Notes: generated from the sequence alone by a model not told the origin. A DNA stretch of 64,000 bases from Marasmius tenuissimus (GCA_029532415.1 JAQOTA010000067.1:248001-312000); one strand, 5' to 3'. Shown: positions 47,801 through 60,494, numbered from the stretch's first letter. Translations and numbers: made by a program.

Positions 47801-48967
47801 TTGAGTATCTTTCATGATCTTAGAACGAAGGTGTAGCGTGGGATCAGATGAAATCGCACCTGATTGTTTTTTCCGCTTTTTTCGTGGTGGCGGCGGCGGC
47901 GTAATCTCCTCGACTTCCGAGCCAGATGAATCTGCTGCGACATTCAGTGTCATATTGAAAAAAAAGAAAGAATGGGAGACCCACCACGAGGGCGGCTGCG
48001 CCTTCTCTTTGACTTTGATTTTGACGCGATGGTGGTGGAGTTGTTTGATGTCTTTGTTTTGGTTGGCATTTTGGAGGAAAAGCACAATGATAGGAAGTGG
48101 CGACGAGAGTGGTTCCATTTTATACCTGTACCTCCCGATTCAATCTAGAGCTTTAGTTCCAAAACAAGGATGTTTTCTAGGGCAGTCAGCCAAGGTATGC
48201 AGGGAAATAACCTTACCCTTGCAGCAGTTGTCTATCATATGGATTTTTGGAAACATAGCGTGTACAACCGAAGGCTAAGATAGCATGCAGCCAACGGTTG
48301 CAACAACCAGTATCATCCAGCATGCTCTACCCCCAAAATAACGCAACCGACCCTGTCAACATCTATCTGGAGAACCGTGATACCGACCTGAACACAATAA
48401 GACGCGCAGAAATGCATAAAAACGCGTCATACACGTCAAATACGCGTTAAATCCATCAAAATTCAGGGTTCCCGCAGAATGGTTTGGTATCACCAAAGGA
48501 GGTTAGCAGTTATCAAATGGCATTGCGTGTCTCTACAGTCAATAGCGTCCATTATCACAGAACTACAAGAGCTACTTGAGTAAGTATAACCACTGTAAAG
48601 CAAAGGACTGACCTCTATAAGTTGTCTCGTTCAATGGTGAGGAACGAAGTAGAGATATTAGGGTCAAGGCAGGCCAGGTACAAGACAAGCCAGGGCAATG
48701 ATATGTCCGGGGAAGACTAAATTAGCTTACATGTGGCTGCGGAACTTGCCGAAAAACTGTGCAGTTTGGCACAACAAGCTCATGCCGGCACGCTACCATT
48801 TGGGTGCCCGGAACCGGTTCCAAGACCGACTCCTGCCAGTCCGAGTTTCGACTCCAAAATCCTGGAATTTCCGGTTCCGGTCCTAGTCCCTGAGCAGTCC
48901 CGACTTCGAACCAGTTCCGGCTAAACCGACTGGGACCGGTCTGAGTTGAGACCGTGTAACAACACTA
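44806..48967 (-). mobile_element. hAT transposon, 4.16 kb, apparently complete
   Basis: The left end starts TAGTGATGTTATCCAGTCC and the right end, read on the minus strand, TAGTGTTGTTACACGGTCT: an imperfect hAT-type terminal repeat. The ends are rich in short CAGTCC/GGTTCC units in both orientations, forming long potential hairpins (44,815-44,940 and 48,805-48,955). The left border is fixed by P1, whose last exon continues where this one is cut. The right flank does not resume the P6 exon and no 8-bp duplication is found, so the right junction has been rearranged or lies elsewhere. Confidence 0.82.
44995..47953 (-). CDS. hAT-family transposase with BED zinc finger, ten exons, 827 aa
   Basis: Exons, in transcript order: 47953-47568, 47510-47240, 47184-47029, 46974-46765, 46711-46584, 46535-46382, 46330-46043, 45987-45765, 45712-45594, 45543-44995. 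Joined, they are open for 827 aa. The N-terminus is acidic and Pro/Lys-rich. A BED-type finger follows (residues ~125-165: CKVC ... HILKDH). The RNase-H-like core shows FTVDCWSAGDMDNFLGM and WFTTDNAPNND, the acidic catalytic positions, then TRWSSTYFML. The C-terminal hAT dimerisation region has DWWRRHEQDFAPVALMARDY and SATPVERVWSSA. The intron after 46,765 is GC-AG (AAG before GCAAGT). An upstream in-frame ATG at 48,118 is a less likely start. No disabling lesion is visible, so the protein may be active. Confidence 0.87.
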
Positions 48968-51580
48968 GATCATCATTTATGACCTATTCAAGCAGTATGA
49001 GTGCGATAAAGAACTCATAGGCTCCGATAAGTGTGATAGGTGGAGTCAGGCGAGCCAGGTGGTCAACTTCCACTCGCGCTAGTGTTCGAGTGGCGAAATT
49101 ACAATGTTCAAGCAGTAGGCAGCGTCGTTCTTATGTGCAACAGATCCATGAATCCTGCGAGGGTCCAAAGGGAATATATTCTTTGATATTGATAATATAA
49201 AACGATGGCTTGTCTCTTGAGGGCAAGTTTGAATTGTGAACTGATAGGCACAATGATATACAGAGAATGAAGTCTCCGTCTGTCGATCTTCAGATCGTCG
49301 TATTGTACGAGGCCTCGATGGTTCGGGTACCGAACATAACGGTATCGGCCGTCATTCGCTTATGTCAAGTACACGCACGTTTTCACTTTATGAACGCCCG
49401 ATCTTGTCCTCAGCCCCCACCCCCTCACCCAGAACATAAGAGTTGGGTCGTAACGGACAATCGAGGAGAAAAAATGCCCGTTTGGACTGTGAGAAAGTGG
49501 GAAAGCAGTCAGTCAAATCGAAGCCAACGCCAACCCTTAGTCTAATCAGGATGAATCAGGACGAAATTGCGACGCCAGTGATCGAGATCGGCAGGTTTGA
49601 TGTACTGAACCTAGGCTTCTTAATCGTCGCCGTTGGCTGACCATGACCATGGGGATAGCTGTCAGGTCACGAACGAGCGATGATGATCGCGCATTCACGC
49701 TCCAACAATATTTTCTGTTGAACGATCTTCTCAAGCACGGTACACTACATCAAACATGACCTGCCACTGCTAGCCGGTGAACAATCTCAGTCTCGGAGGG
49801 TGATGCGAGAGCCATTGGAGAGAGAAGTTCCTGTCGGAATTTGATATGTTCACAGGCCGAGTATATTGCAACTGAGTCACGGCCATCCTCACCGTTCCCA
49901 CCAACGCGTTGCGAATGGAGATCTTGACGTCGAGCTAAAAATGAGAATCGGGATACGCTGTGAGAAAAGGCGCCGGCCTCGGAAATGCACTGGCAAAGGA
50001 GTCGGCTATACTCTGATAGTACTTGATCAGTCAAAAGTCGAGAGGAGCTCATATCGAGGTGTTAGTGAGGAACATGCCTATCCTTTGAAGTGGGCGTGTT
50101 TCTTCCGTGTGTATATGAGGCCAGCGATTACTTCGAGGAGTAGTGGAGACAGAAATGATCATTTCGAGTCGGTATCGTTAACATTGACAGTTGATCCACA
50201 AGCCCGAGGTATTTTCTATTACTTGAACTCCGTACTAAGGGCCCTCGATCGTCGCAAGCTCAAAATACAAAACCAGGGAAGGGAATTGGGACAGGGGATT
50301 TCGAAGTTGACATCCTTTGACGGGCCTTCGAGCCTGGATCCGAAGAGAGGATATTGCGAGGGCTGGCTCAGAATGTCAGGGAGCAATGGAGCTTCGAGAA
50401 TTGGAGTCTGTCTTTTGCCTCGTAGGGTCTCCTGAAAGCCTTCCTGTGAGTACAAGGTCTCGATCTATATCCCCGGAGCATGTTGATGGGCACTTGAAAG
50501 ATCAAGAACTACGATTGGACCGATGAGACTCGCAACTTTCTTCAACCTTGAGCACTCGGGAGGGGGCCGAAATAGAGGTTGGATTCTCCAGAACCAAGAA
50601 TCGGCCCAAGGAGCGAAAATGCCTACAAGGGAAACGGCGGAACCTGCAGAGGAAGTAGACGAGATGTTTCAATCGAAGATTTGTGAGCATTGGTGAGACA
50701 CCAACGGCGGGAGGACACAGTCTCCATACTACAAGTCGATGTCAGGGATTCGTCTAACTCTCGTTTCATCCATATTTATTATTGGGCGTCTGAGGGTGAT
50801 ATAAGATAGCTGTAGCTGACGCTTAGCGGCATTAAAAATCTCTAGGATCAGTTGATGTGAGCAAATGTAAATCTCTGTCTAGCCGGTAAGGTTGGGCTTG
50901 TCGTAGTGAACGTACGGGGCCGTGTTCCCTCGAAAGCCTAAGTGTGCATTCGTAAGGAAAGTTGTGACTGGGATATTGAATTGTTGGAAGAGAAAGAGCG
51001 AGCGAGAGCGTCTAATACGAGGTAGGGCTTGAGCTATGATGAGAGGAGAAGCCTCGGCTTGGAATGTACGGCCTAGATAACAGGGTAGTCAAGACGAAGG
51101 AGCAAGCCCGGAATCCGAGTCACACGATCGACAATGGCTTTGAGAGAGCTTGCTGAGAGACGTCCGTGAACCGATGCGGCATGCCCCTTGACAAGTTATG
51201 ACAGAAGGATGACGTTGTGCATGACCTGTGTAATTTACGTTCCTTGCTTCCGCCCCACCACTCGCATTGCTATCGTCTGTCTCAGTCTGTTTCTCTCACA
51301 TGCGAAGCTTGCAGCTTTTATCCCCTCTTCTGACTCCTACTTATAACCCTAGGAAGAACGAAAAGGGATTAGAGATAACTCATTCCTGATCCATCTTTCT
51401 GTCCAGTGTCCCCGCCTGGAGAACAATTATAAAATTGATTCGGGTCATGATAGGTCTGTTTCTGTCTCTTGATTCGATGCCAGCACTAGACCGCTAATTC
51501 CTCGCCCCTCCGTACATGTTCCGAGCCTTCCACTCGCTCCTCGTCGTGGCTGGGTCTCCGGACATCGAGAACACTCTCAA
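48968..51580. other. No supported gene; partly duplicated with 54.9-57.0 kb
   Basis: Segments near 49,940-49,990 and 51,180-51,350 resemble 55,530-55,570 and 55,890-56,030, so this is the downstream flank of a duplicated block that includes M1/M2. A 189-codon open frame at 49,866-50,435 plus overlaps a minus-strand frame (49,750-50,052). It has no recognisable domain and I do not call it. Confidence 0.4.
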
Positions 51581-53192
51581 TTATCCCTCGAGTTTTCCGT
51601 TTTCGCCATCATCCTCTCCCAGCGCGGTTTTCCGAAACGGTATCTCGTCATTGCTTGCGATACCTAGTGCCACACGAACGATAATCAAAGTCGACGCAAT
51701 TCCCTGTGTGTCTTTTGGTTTGCGATGGCGCCAGCCCTAGTGGTGACTGTGCTTACCATTATGGGACTCAAGCAGCAACGAAGAACTTCCGCGGTCACCG
51801 AAAGTAATCCCCAGGATGAACTTTCATAGCCCATGACCGTATATGCAAAGACTGCTATTGGGTACAGAACCCCCGACTCAATCCTGGGAGTTAGAGGTAT
51901 CAGCAATGTTCCAAGTTTCACGATATACGATAAGTCTTACGATGCATGAATTATTGTTCGGTACATCCTTGTGATGGGTCGTGAGTTGATTAGCGATAGT
52001 TGTCGACTGATGTAAAGCACCCGCCCCGCTGGATGGTAAAAAGGTCATCAGTGAGTGGTTTTGTGGAAAATCCTCCGAGATCTCATCACTCACCTATGAG
52101 CACAGTCAACAGGAGGTTACTGAACAAAATCCCGCAAAAAGCACCAAGTGCAAGGACTTTGAAGGAGAGGTCGCTCTCGTGGTATCCGTGGTTGTAAAGG
52201 ATACCAAAGTCAAGCTGTGACACTGGTGTCCAGGGTCCTTTCTTTGGGACGATGGTAAGGTAGCCTGCGACTGTACTTTGGTTAGTAAGGGACGCTACGA
52301 TCGTTCATCGAAATCCTACCGTTGTTGACGAGGCAAAGGAGACCCGGGAGCGCCACGACCCGCCGGCGACTTCCCCAAATAACGTAACACCTCCAGATCT
52401 TGAAGACCTCAGCGTCAAGTGGATTATTGATTGGGGGTCACGCACGAGGATTATGTCGGTGACTAGGCTGTCGGAACGTGACGTCAATAATCAAAGCCCA
52501 TGACACGGGATCCACAAGTTCTTTGTATCTGGACGTACTTCGAGGTGACTAGTGTGATCTGCCAAGCAAGTCCTAGTTTCCTATGACGAGCCATTTGAGT
52601 GATATGCCGGACAATAGATACTGTCGGACTCACTTAGCACAAGAATATAGCATGTTAACCCTGGACAGCATATCATCGGGGCGGGGTCCTTGTGGTCCTA
52701 CGAGTTTCTCTAGAATTGATTCTGGTGGCCATACAGGACCCACCAGCCGTTCATACTTGACCAAGGGAATGCTCCCCGATATGCGGGTTCCATATACAGC
52801 AAGTATGGTAGCAGCTGTGTCGAGTGCACTACTACAAGTCACCAACACAAAGAGAGCTATCACAAGGAGGCTGTGAAAATGGAACCGTTCACGTTGGCGC
52901 CTTCTGAGGACAGAGATGCACACCGCGAACAGAACGAGATAGATACCTGATATATGAACAAGGATAAGTTAATCACGCAATAATCACCAGCATCAATAGA
53001 GTCGCACTGACCGTAAGTTGAGAAAAGAACCTAGAAATATCATGACGTCAAATCAGAACCGTAGATCGGAATATTCGCAACGCATAATCTGACTATGGCG
53101 CCGACTGTAGGGAGGATACAGTCTTGTGACCCCATTTCCCAGCACATAGTTGTGATAAAAGGTTGAGAAACGTTTGATGAGTTCTCGTCCAT
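51581..53192 (-). CDS. M1: seven-span membrane protein of an agaricomycete family, nine exons, 350 aa
   Basis: Exons, in transcript order: 53192-53082, 53030-53012, 52946-52634, 52467-52446, 52398-52320, 52264-52094, 52028-51941, 51883-51757, 51703-51581. The sum gives 350 aa. Two are microexons of 19 and 22 nt, each needed for frame. The start is MDENSSNVSQP. Hydrophobic spans: TVGAIVRLC plus GIYLVLFAVCISVL; LLVIALFVLVTC; LVTDIILIWRCYVIW; VVALPGLLCLVNNGYLTI; VLALGAFCGILFSNLLLTVL; SGVLYPIAVFAYTVMG; LLSVTAEVLRCCL plus GIASTLIIVRVALGI. The motifs RCYVIWGSRRRVV, AGRVLYISRQ and IIVRVALG match, from memory, a widespread uncharacterised basidiomycete integral-membrane family. The ligand or role is unknown. 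Compared with M2, the C-terminal tail ends early after a one-base difference. Confidence 0.82.
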
Positions 53193-56100
53193 GACTGCTG
53201 AAAGTGGAGGAATGTCTTATAGTAAGCAGCGCGAATAGACCTGAGTATATATACTTTGTCTGGCTCCCCGATTACTTCGCTGATCCATGCTGATCGGCTG
53301 GATAAAGTTCCATTTATATGATCTAGAGTCATGGATCCGACTGGATGCAGCGTGGCTGTCTCCCCACTTCTCTATAGTTCATCATTACTTTGGGTTGCGA
53401 GAGAGCGAGGAAATTAGTCCGACTCAAAAACATCTTAACCGAGCGCTCCCGACAACTCGGAAAGTCAGAAATTGACTCAGACTGTTTGGTGTCAGAAGTG
53501 ACTTACAACTTGAATCCTCTCCGCTGACCACCTCTCCATGCGTGCGGTGACCGGTGGAAAGTGACCCAAGTTCAGACTGTTTGAGTGGCAGATGTGACCT
53601 ATAACTTGAATCTGCTCCGCAGACCGCGCCTCTACAGGTGCGATCTCGCGGTTTTTTCCCTTCTTCCTCCATTGCTTTCATCCGACGTAATTCCTTCTAG
53701 ACCCGTTTATGTAGTTCATCAGGCGTCAATGTGCCAGCTACAATTTTTCAGATGTCAACTCATGGTGATGTTTATATCTGATTCTGGGGAGAACGGTCAT
53801 AATCTAGGTTAGGGAAAGCCGTTCGGACGTCTCCCGGGCTGTGTCTGAGGAATAAGTGTCCTCTATCAGTGTCCTCTATCAGTGCCCCGAATCGCATGGT
53901 GATGTAGTAGTACACACCAATAGACAATCAATAGATCGAAGGGACACATGGAAGTGTGCCTTAAATGAAAGCATTCGCTCCATACCCGAGGGAGATTCTC
54001 CATGCTGGATGTCAGGTATAACCCGAGATGAAGTCCTCACCATACTGCAACCTTGATTAGTGGCGCACTGGAGTCAGTATTAGCGCAAGGGAAAACTTAT
54101 AGGCTTCGATAGGTGATAGGGGGGTCAACAGGCTGAGATGTAGTTCGCCTTCCTTGCTCACCAAGGTGCTAAAACTTACAGTTGATAGATGTGAAATCAG
54201 AGCCGATGGGGGCACGATGATAGTCCGATAAAGAAGAATTTAGGTCTTTGTCTTTCCGGCAGACGGAGCTCAAGGAGGTTTGGGGGTGGGAGATAAGTCA
54301 CGTAAAAAGATAAAGACGCCCTTCTGAGGGTGAGAATACGGTAAAGGGTACCGTCGACAAGATATGGGCTTTGATAACGAGGTTTGCTTGCCGCTCGAGT
54401 TGACCCCACAGCAAGACAATCGCTATCGTAATCATTGAACTTCGAACCCCGAGAATGCTGTTAGCAGTGACAAAGCACCAACGCGGATGAGTACCATACC
54501 TTTTGAATCGTTGTTGCCACCGGTGCGTAATGAGAACAGAATATCAACGGAAGACTAGTGGGAACGCATATAGCACAAAGCCGAGTGCTGCGATCGGGAG
54601 CTGAACGAGTCAAGAACGGGTGATAAGTATCTGGGCATGGTTTCAATATGTATTTACTGTGCTCTCCCTCTGCGATACAGGTACGGGAACGGCTCTGATT
54701 TCATCCGGGAAGTTGAAATTAGAAAGAATAATCGGTCAAAGCTGGGCCTCTGACCCCTCCGATGTAACCAACCCTTATTCGGATATCCGTAGCAGGAGTG
54801 ACTTCATCACTCGACCTCAAAGGAGTTGTTAAAATCGTGCTTTGAGAGACTGTAAGGGAGTTGTGAGAGCGGCGACCCGAAGGAACTGAGCCCGACATTG
54901 CCGATGATGATCTATAGGTCGTTCAATATACTCTACATAATCTTTATTCTTCGGATCCTTTGAATCCTGAATGATTTAGCTGCCTATAACACGCGAGTGA
55001 CGAGGAGATCACTTGAACGAGGATGATCTCAGGAGTAGGAGCGACGGCAGACAGAGCTGAAGCACTTTTTGATAGGACTACCGGGTGCTGTGACAAGGAA
55101 GCTGTACAAGAGGATTCGATCACAGCATAAAAAGCAGTCAATGCGATATTTTTGAGGTGTAAGTAGGAGATATCTGACTATGTTCTCTGCAGTCGGACGG
55201 GATATATGGCAATAGTTTTGGGGCTTATAGTCCGAATGAAGGGTACCGTCGATGATGCTCAAGGCTTGCCCGCTTGTTGGGATATCTAAGCTTGGGCATC
55301 TTCCATTCGTTGATAGGTCTCCATAAACAGGTTGGCTTGCCGATCAACTCCCTTAGATAGAGTCTCGTGTTGACGGCTGTGAAACGCCGAGATTTGAGAG
55401 AAATATAAGCGATGACACTCGATGAAAAGTTCCCTTTTGAGTTTGAACTTTCAAGTACCCATAATTCACCGCCGTTTGTCCTGTTTCCCGGCAGCTCATA
55501 ACGAGTAGAGACTTTGACGTCGAACGTGAGTTAGAATCGGGTCCCGGGATATATGAGAAGAAGCGCTGGCCTGGATTCATGGCGACAGCAAAGCAGTCAG
55601 CCCAGTGTTGGGCCAAATCGTAATATTTGATACTCGTGAATAGAAAATACTACATACCTCGCCTGATGACCCTTCCATACCCTGACTCTCTACAACGCAT
55701 GCACCTAATGTGAGGTGAAACTCGGAATATGCTATGAGAACAAACGCTGGCTTGGAAGCCAGATGATACGGGGGTGATGGAGCAGTCGGCTCAGGTCGTC
55801 GACGACGCGTTGTGGTCGAGACCAAGAAGCGAGCCCGGAATGGTCTCACAGGGGCAATGCAAACCGGACGTGAACCGATGCCTCGTAATAAACTGTGACA
55901 AGTTACAAAGATGACGTTTGTGCGTCAGCGTGACTCACATCCCTTACTCCCGCTCCACCCCAAATCTTCGTCCCCTCGCACATGTGGAGCTCGCAAGTTT
56001 TCACACTCTCTTCTACCCCCACCTAAAGCGACTGGATCATTGTCGCTTTAGAAAGAATGAGGTAAAATTAGAGAATGAACGAGGTCCTTTTCCCTACTGG

Positions 56101-57009
56101 TCTGCTTTACAGCTGTCAGCGCTCGAGCCTCGTTGCTTTTTATTACTCTCCTTCCGAACCCTGACGCTCATATTTTTGCTTTGTAGGTTCTCCAGTTTAC
56201 CACATTTCTTCTGAGCCGACAACGAGTCCTACGTATCTATGTCCTCCTAAAGTCCCAAGTTTTACCGACGCATCAATTCGATCGCTTCCTTCGGACTCGA
56301 GGGCGTTCGTACCACTTGCCTGCACCCTTGGGAACCTGGTTCTAGAAGTCCTTCCGGTTTCTTGCTTTGTATATCGTTTGATAGCCATGTGCACACCTAT
56401 CTTCTTGGCGTCGGTGAAGGGAGGACCGAAAGCTCATTCTCTGAGGCTCCAAGATCGTACAAATAAGTAAATCATGTGGTGGTCCAGTATATTGATATCT
56501 TACAGCGCCTGAGCCTCGTTGCATTCTCTTTTCCCCTTCGGAAATCTGTACCGACCTTCATTATTTGGCCGTGTAGGTTCTCCGAGCTCTCCACTGAGCC
56601 CTACATCATTTACCTTCCAACATCGCGCCAGGGGGGCAGCGTATGTGAAGAGCGGAAGGTCGGACATCAGGCACTTTGCCAGAGAATCTGTTACCTACCA
56701 GTGCTCGATCCCATAACAGTTTTGTGTGATGAGTTCAAAATACCATTTGAAGTAGGACGCTTACACGAGCATGAAACGCTGGCGGTCCAAGTTGTATCGT
56801 CTAAAGCCCATCCGTGACCAATATTGGCGTTGTTTTTCGAGATCCTTCTCCGCCTATCAGCTCGTATACCTGGAAGTTTGAGAAAAACAGATTCTATATA
56901 GATACCAGGAGATCAAATATAAAGATTAGTTTAGCTCGTACTGGGTCTACCTCTGTCTCCAGACTCGAAGCTAGTGCTCATCCGTTTATTCCTCGCTCTT
57001 CAGTGCATG
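53193..57009. other. Intergenic block with duplicated flanks
   Basis: No gene is supported. 54,900-57,000 repeats parts of 49.7-51.5 kb. Short both-strand open frames (for example 55,353-55,849 minus and 56,476-56,817 plus) lack motifs. Local repeats at 53,490-53,635 and 53,857-53,884 are listed separately. Confidence 0.45.
53485..53635. repeat. Imperfect tandem duplication (~80-90 bp unit)
   Basis: CAGACTGTTTGGTGTCAGAA... and CAGACTGTTTGAGTGGCAGA... each continue with a similar TGACYTAYAACTTGAATC and CTCCGC stretch, giving two adjacent diverged copies. Confidence 0.65.
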
Positions 57010-58719
57010 TTACAAACCCTCAACTCGTCCCTCGTCGCGGGGTGTGCCGGACTCGTTGGGTCTTCGGATATTGAGAACGCTGTCAATTATCCCTCGAGTT
57101 CCTCCATTCTCAACGTCACCCTCTCCCAACACGGTTGCCCGGAATGATTCCTCGTCATTGATTGCAATACCCAATGCGATGCGAACGATAGTCAATGTGG
57201 AAGCGATTCCCTGTGTGTGTCTTAGTTAGGGATGCCGCCCGGGAGAGCGGTGAGTGTGCTTACCATTATGGAAGTTAGGCAGGAACGAAGAACTTCCTTA
57301 GTTACTTCGAGACCAACCAATACCGGGTAGGTAATTGATTGGGCTCCATAGTCCACAAGTGTAAGGACGGTAAATGCAAAGAGTGTAGCGGGATACAGAA
57401 CCGCCGACTCAACCCTGGTAGTAAGCCGTTTGTATCAGCAGTGTCCCCCAGCTCGTTGTATGCTATTGGGTCTCACGATACTTGAATTATTGTTCGGTAC
57501 ATTCTTGTAATAGGTTGCTGGTTGTGTAGCGATATTTGCCGACTGACGTAAAATACTTGTCCCGCTGGATGATGGAAAGGTTACTGGTGTCAAGTTATGG
57601 GGAGTGTTCTACGATTGTTTACCTATAAGTACAGTCAGTAGGAGGTTGCTGAGCAAGATCCCACACAGGAAGCAGAGTAAGAGCACTGAATGAACGTCGA
57701 GACTCTTTTCGCCGAAGTTTTCGACTCCGAGGGAGGTGAAGCGGGGGAGGGGGAAGCCGACGTAGATAAAGACGATGTCGCCCGAGGATACAAAAGGAGC
57801 GATGGTAAGGTAGCCTATGACTGTAACTCAGTCAGAGGGAGTGCTGGTACGAAAATACCTATTAAAACCCTGACCGTTGTTGACAAGGCAGAGGAGAGCC
57901 GGGAGCAACACGACGCGCCGTCGACTTCCCAGATGATGTAACACCTCCAAATCTTGAAGAGATTTTGGTTTAGAGAGCACCATCAGTTGGAGCGGCACAC
58001 ACAAGAATTATGTCGGTTACCAAGCTGTGCGAACAAAAAGTCAATGTTGAAGGCTCATGGCACGGGGTTTGCAACTTGTTGATCGGATCTGGACGTACTT
58101 AGAGGTGATTATCATGGCCTGCATAGCGTAGTCCAGTTTCCTTTGCCAAGTAATTTGAATGATGTACCGGACAAATTATCATCAGAAAAACTAACGTGGC
58201 ATACGAATAAAGCAGGGCACTTTTGGACTGCATGTCATCGGGATGAGGCCCTTGCGGCCCTACTAGTTTCTCCACAGCCGTCCTTTCCAGGTACGACCCA
58301 TGTTCGTCAATAATCATGGGGAGGGCATTGGATATGTTGTTGTAATATTCGGTGAGGATACCACTGGCTGTGTTGAGTGCAATACCGCAAGTCGCCAGCA
58401 CAAAGAGGGCTGTGACAAGGAGGCCGTGAAGATAGAACCGTCCATGTCGGCGCCTTCTAAGAACAAGGATGCACACCGCAAACAGAACGAGATGGATACC
58501 TAGTATACAAGCACGCAGTCAGACTGACCGCAGGCGAGGTAAAGAGCCTGAAATTATCACCACATCAATAAGGGCAGTACATAGGAAACATTCATAACAA
58601 TGACGCACGCATAATCGGACTATAGTGCCGACTACGGGGAGGAAGCAGTCTTGTGGGCCCATTAACCAGCACGGAGTTGTGACGAGAGGTTGAGAAAAAT
58701 TAGATGGGTTGCCATCCAC
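57010..58719 (-). pseudogene. M2: pseudogene paralogue of M1
   Basis: All M1 exons can be recognised in the same order. The codon matching the M1 ATG is GTG (58,717-58,719). In the exon around 57,928 one base is missing (ATCTGGGAAGT against M1 ATTTGGGGAAGT), shifting frame between RCYIIW and GSRRRVVLLPALL. Elsewhere frames are kept: ALYLACGIHLVLFAVCILV, GYLTIAPFVSSGDIVFIYVG, RQISLHNQQPITRMYRTII and TLTIVRIALGIAINDE. The tail runs longer than in M1, to the stop at 57,010. The two lesions argue that it is not functional, though an internal start and a sequencing error cannot be excluded. Confidence 0.75.
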
Positions 58720-59597
58720 GACTGCTGAAGATGAAGAAATGGCCTGTTGTAAACGACTGTGAATAGATAAATATAGGTTCTGCGGTCATCTCGCTGATCC
58801 ATGCATTAGCTGGGTGAGGTTTCATTCATATCAATCGGAGTCATGAACCCGAATAGCTGCTTCGCGCAAGTGTAATTGTCTTTTCGGTGTCCCATGCCTC
58901 ATCACGATCCTGAGCTTCGGGAGAACGAGAACGATTGGGCTGGCGAACAGGAGTCTTGATGAGGAAATGGAGCTCGAAGCATTGCCGAGAACCCATCAAC
59001 CGAGTAGAAAGTGCTTCAGGTTCTAGCTCTTTGGGTGACAGATGCGACTCACGCTCGAATCCACTCTACATACCAACATTCGTCAGGTGCGAATCTGGCA
59101 GGCTTTTCATGTCCTTCTCTGGTGCTTGCGCCTAACGGCTCTTCCGAGCATCACTATGCCAGCTCGTCGTCTTCTCTGGGGAACATTTAGGGTTTGAATC
59201 GGAGAGAGCCATTGGTACGATTTCCGGGCTATGATTGAAGGAGAGTACCTATCCTCAGTCAGTGCTCCGAGATCGCGAGGCAATGACGATACATGTGTTT
59301 TACGAGTTCGAAGGACAGCTAGGAGGTTAAAAGAACATCCGAATTGTGCCTGTAATGATGGTGTTCGCTCAGAGAGTCTTTCCGTGCTAGATAGCGATGT
59401 GTCTTCCGAGGTGAAATCTTCGCCGTACTGCGGAGGACTCAAGTGTGAGCGAGAGAGAGAGACTGGTGAGGTTCGATGGGCGATACGTGGAGCCAGCTGG
59501 CTCCAATGCTAATCAGCTTTCATGCTGATTCAAGTCGGGAAGTGACGTTTCCGATCTGGAATGTACGGAAGTAAGAAAGAGCGGTCAGACCTGCCGT
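58720..59597. other. No supported gene
   Basis: This is the upstream flank of M2. Open frames at 59,107-59,442 (minus) and 59,231-59,512 (plus) overlap and show no signature. A GAGAGAGAGA run lies near 59,450. Confidence 0.4.
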
Positions 59598-59605
59598 TGC
59601 ATGCA

Positions 59606-60070
59606 TTTTGGTTAATCCAAACGACATTGCAATGTCAAAGGTGGGTTAATCAGGATTAATCAGGATTAATCCCTATTAATCCTATTCACCTCACATGGTG
59701 ATGTGCATTACCAGGACCACCTACTGACTTGAGTGAATTACCCCAGCGGGGTCTTGTCGGAGCGGATTAATCCTTGGAAACACACACTTTGTGATTGAGG
59801 GTTAACTCATGCAAGGATTAATCCCTATTAATCCTGTTCACCTTACATGCGCATCATCGGGATCACCTACTCACTGAGGTGGATTAGCCCAGTAGGGTCT
59901 TGTCCGAGAGGATTGATCCCTGAGATAACAGGGGTTAACTCACGTATCACAACTGGTTCGCCAGCTCAACCAGTTGGGTGAACTTGCACATTGGGCTTGG
60001 GTTAGCTCACTCTCTAGTGGGATTAATCTGTTTAGTCGAGGTTGATAACCACTTTGTTATACACAGTTCA
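59606..60070. repeat. Subterminal GGATTAAT repeat array (left)
   Basis: At least eight copies of GGATTAATC or GGTTAATCC variants occur at irregular spacing. A ~70-bp segment around 59,665-59,780 is repeated at 59,815-59,935 (ATTAATCCTRTTCACCT ... CCAGYRGGGTCTTGTC). Confidence 0.75.
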
Positions 60071-60494
60071 GCTAAATAAAGACGAGATTAATACTTTTTT
60101 CTGATTCTTGGGTCAAAAAAGGCGCAATAGGTGGGCATTTTGAAAGTGGTGGTGGTCACCATTCAACAAGAATGTAAATAGATATCTACAAGATCACATC
60201 TATGGATCTGCTATCCGGTCCATACAAGCTCTGCCTCATAACTCCCAAATTGGCTCGGTGTTTGGATGCTGACGTTCAAAAAATCTGTTCAGATCGTCAT
60301 TCTCCCCTGGTCAAGTACCTCCTACCGACTCAAATTGAGAGTTTGCATCAGAGGCCGTGGACTTACACATCGCCGCCTTTTGAATCGCATACACCCGATA
60401 AACATTCGAGGTCAATGAGAAACCCTCCGTACTGATGGCCACTTTGTATCTTGATAAGGCCTGATCTGGTGGGACGGTGGAGAGGTTGCGCCAC

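Noticed and set aside
47814..48278. 154-codon plus-strand open frame
   Set aside because: It is antisense to the first exon of the hAT transposase and its promoter.
44806..48967. 8-bp target duplication for the hAT element
   Set aside because: Flanking bases GGCTAACC and GATCATCA do not match in any one- or two-base shift I tried, so none is claimed.
49866..50435. 189-codon plus-strand open frame
   Set aside because: It has no recognisable domain, overlaps minus-strand frames, and lies in sequence partly duplicated near 55.5 kb where the frame is not kept.
53857..53884. Short direct repeat TGTCCTCTATCAG x2
   Set aside because: Two 13-14-bp copies alone are within chance slippage; no element is implied.
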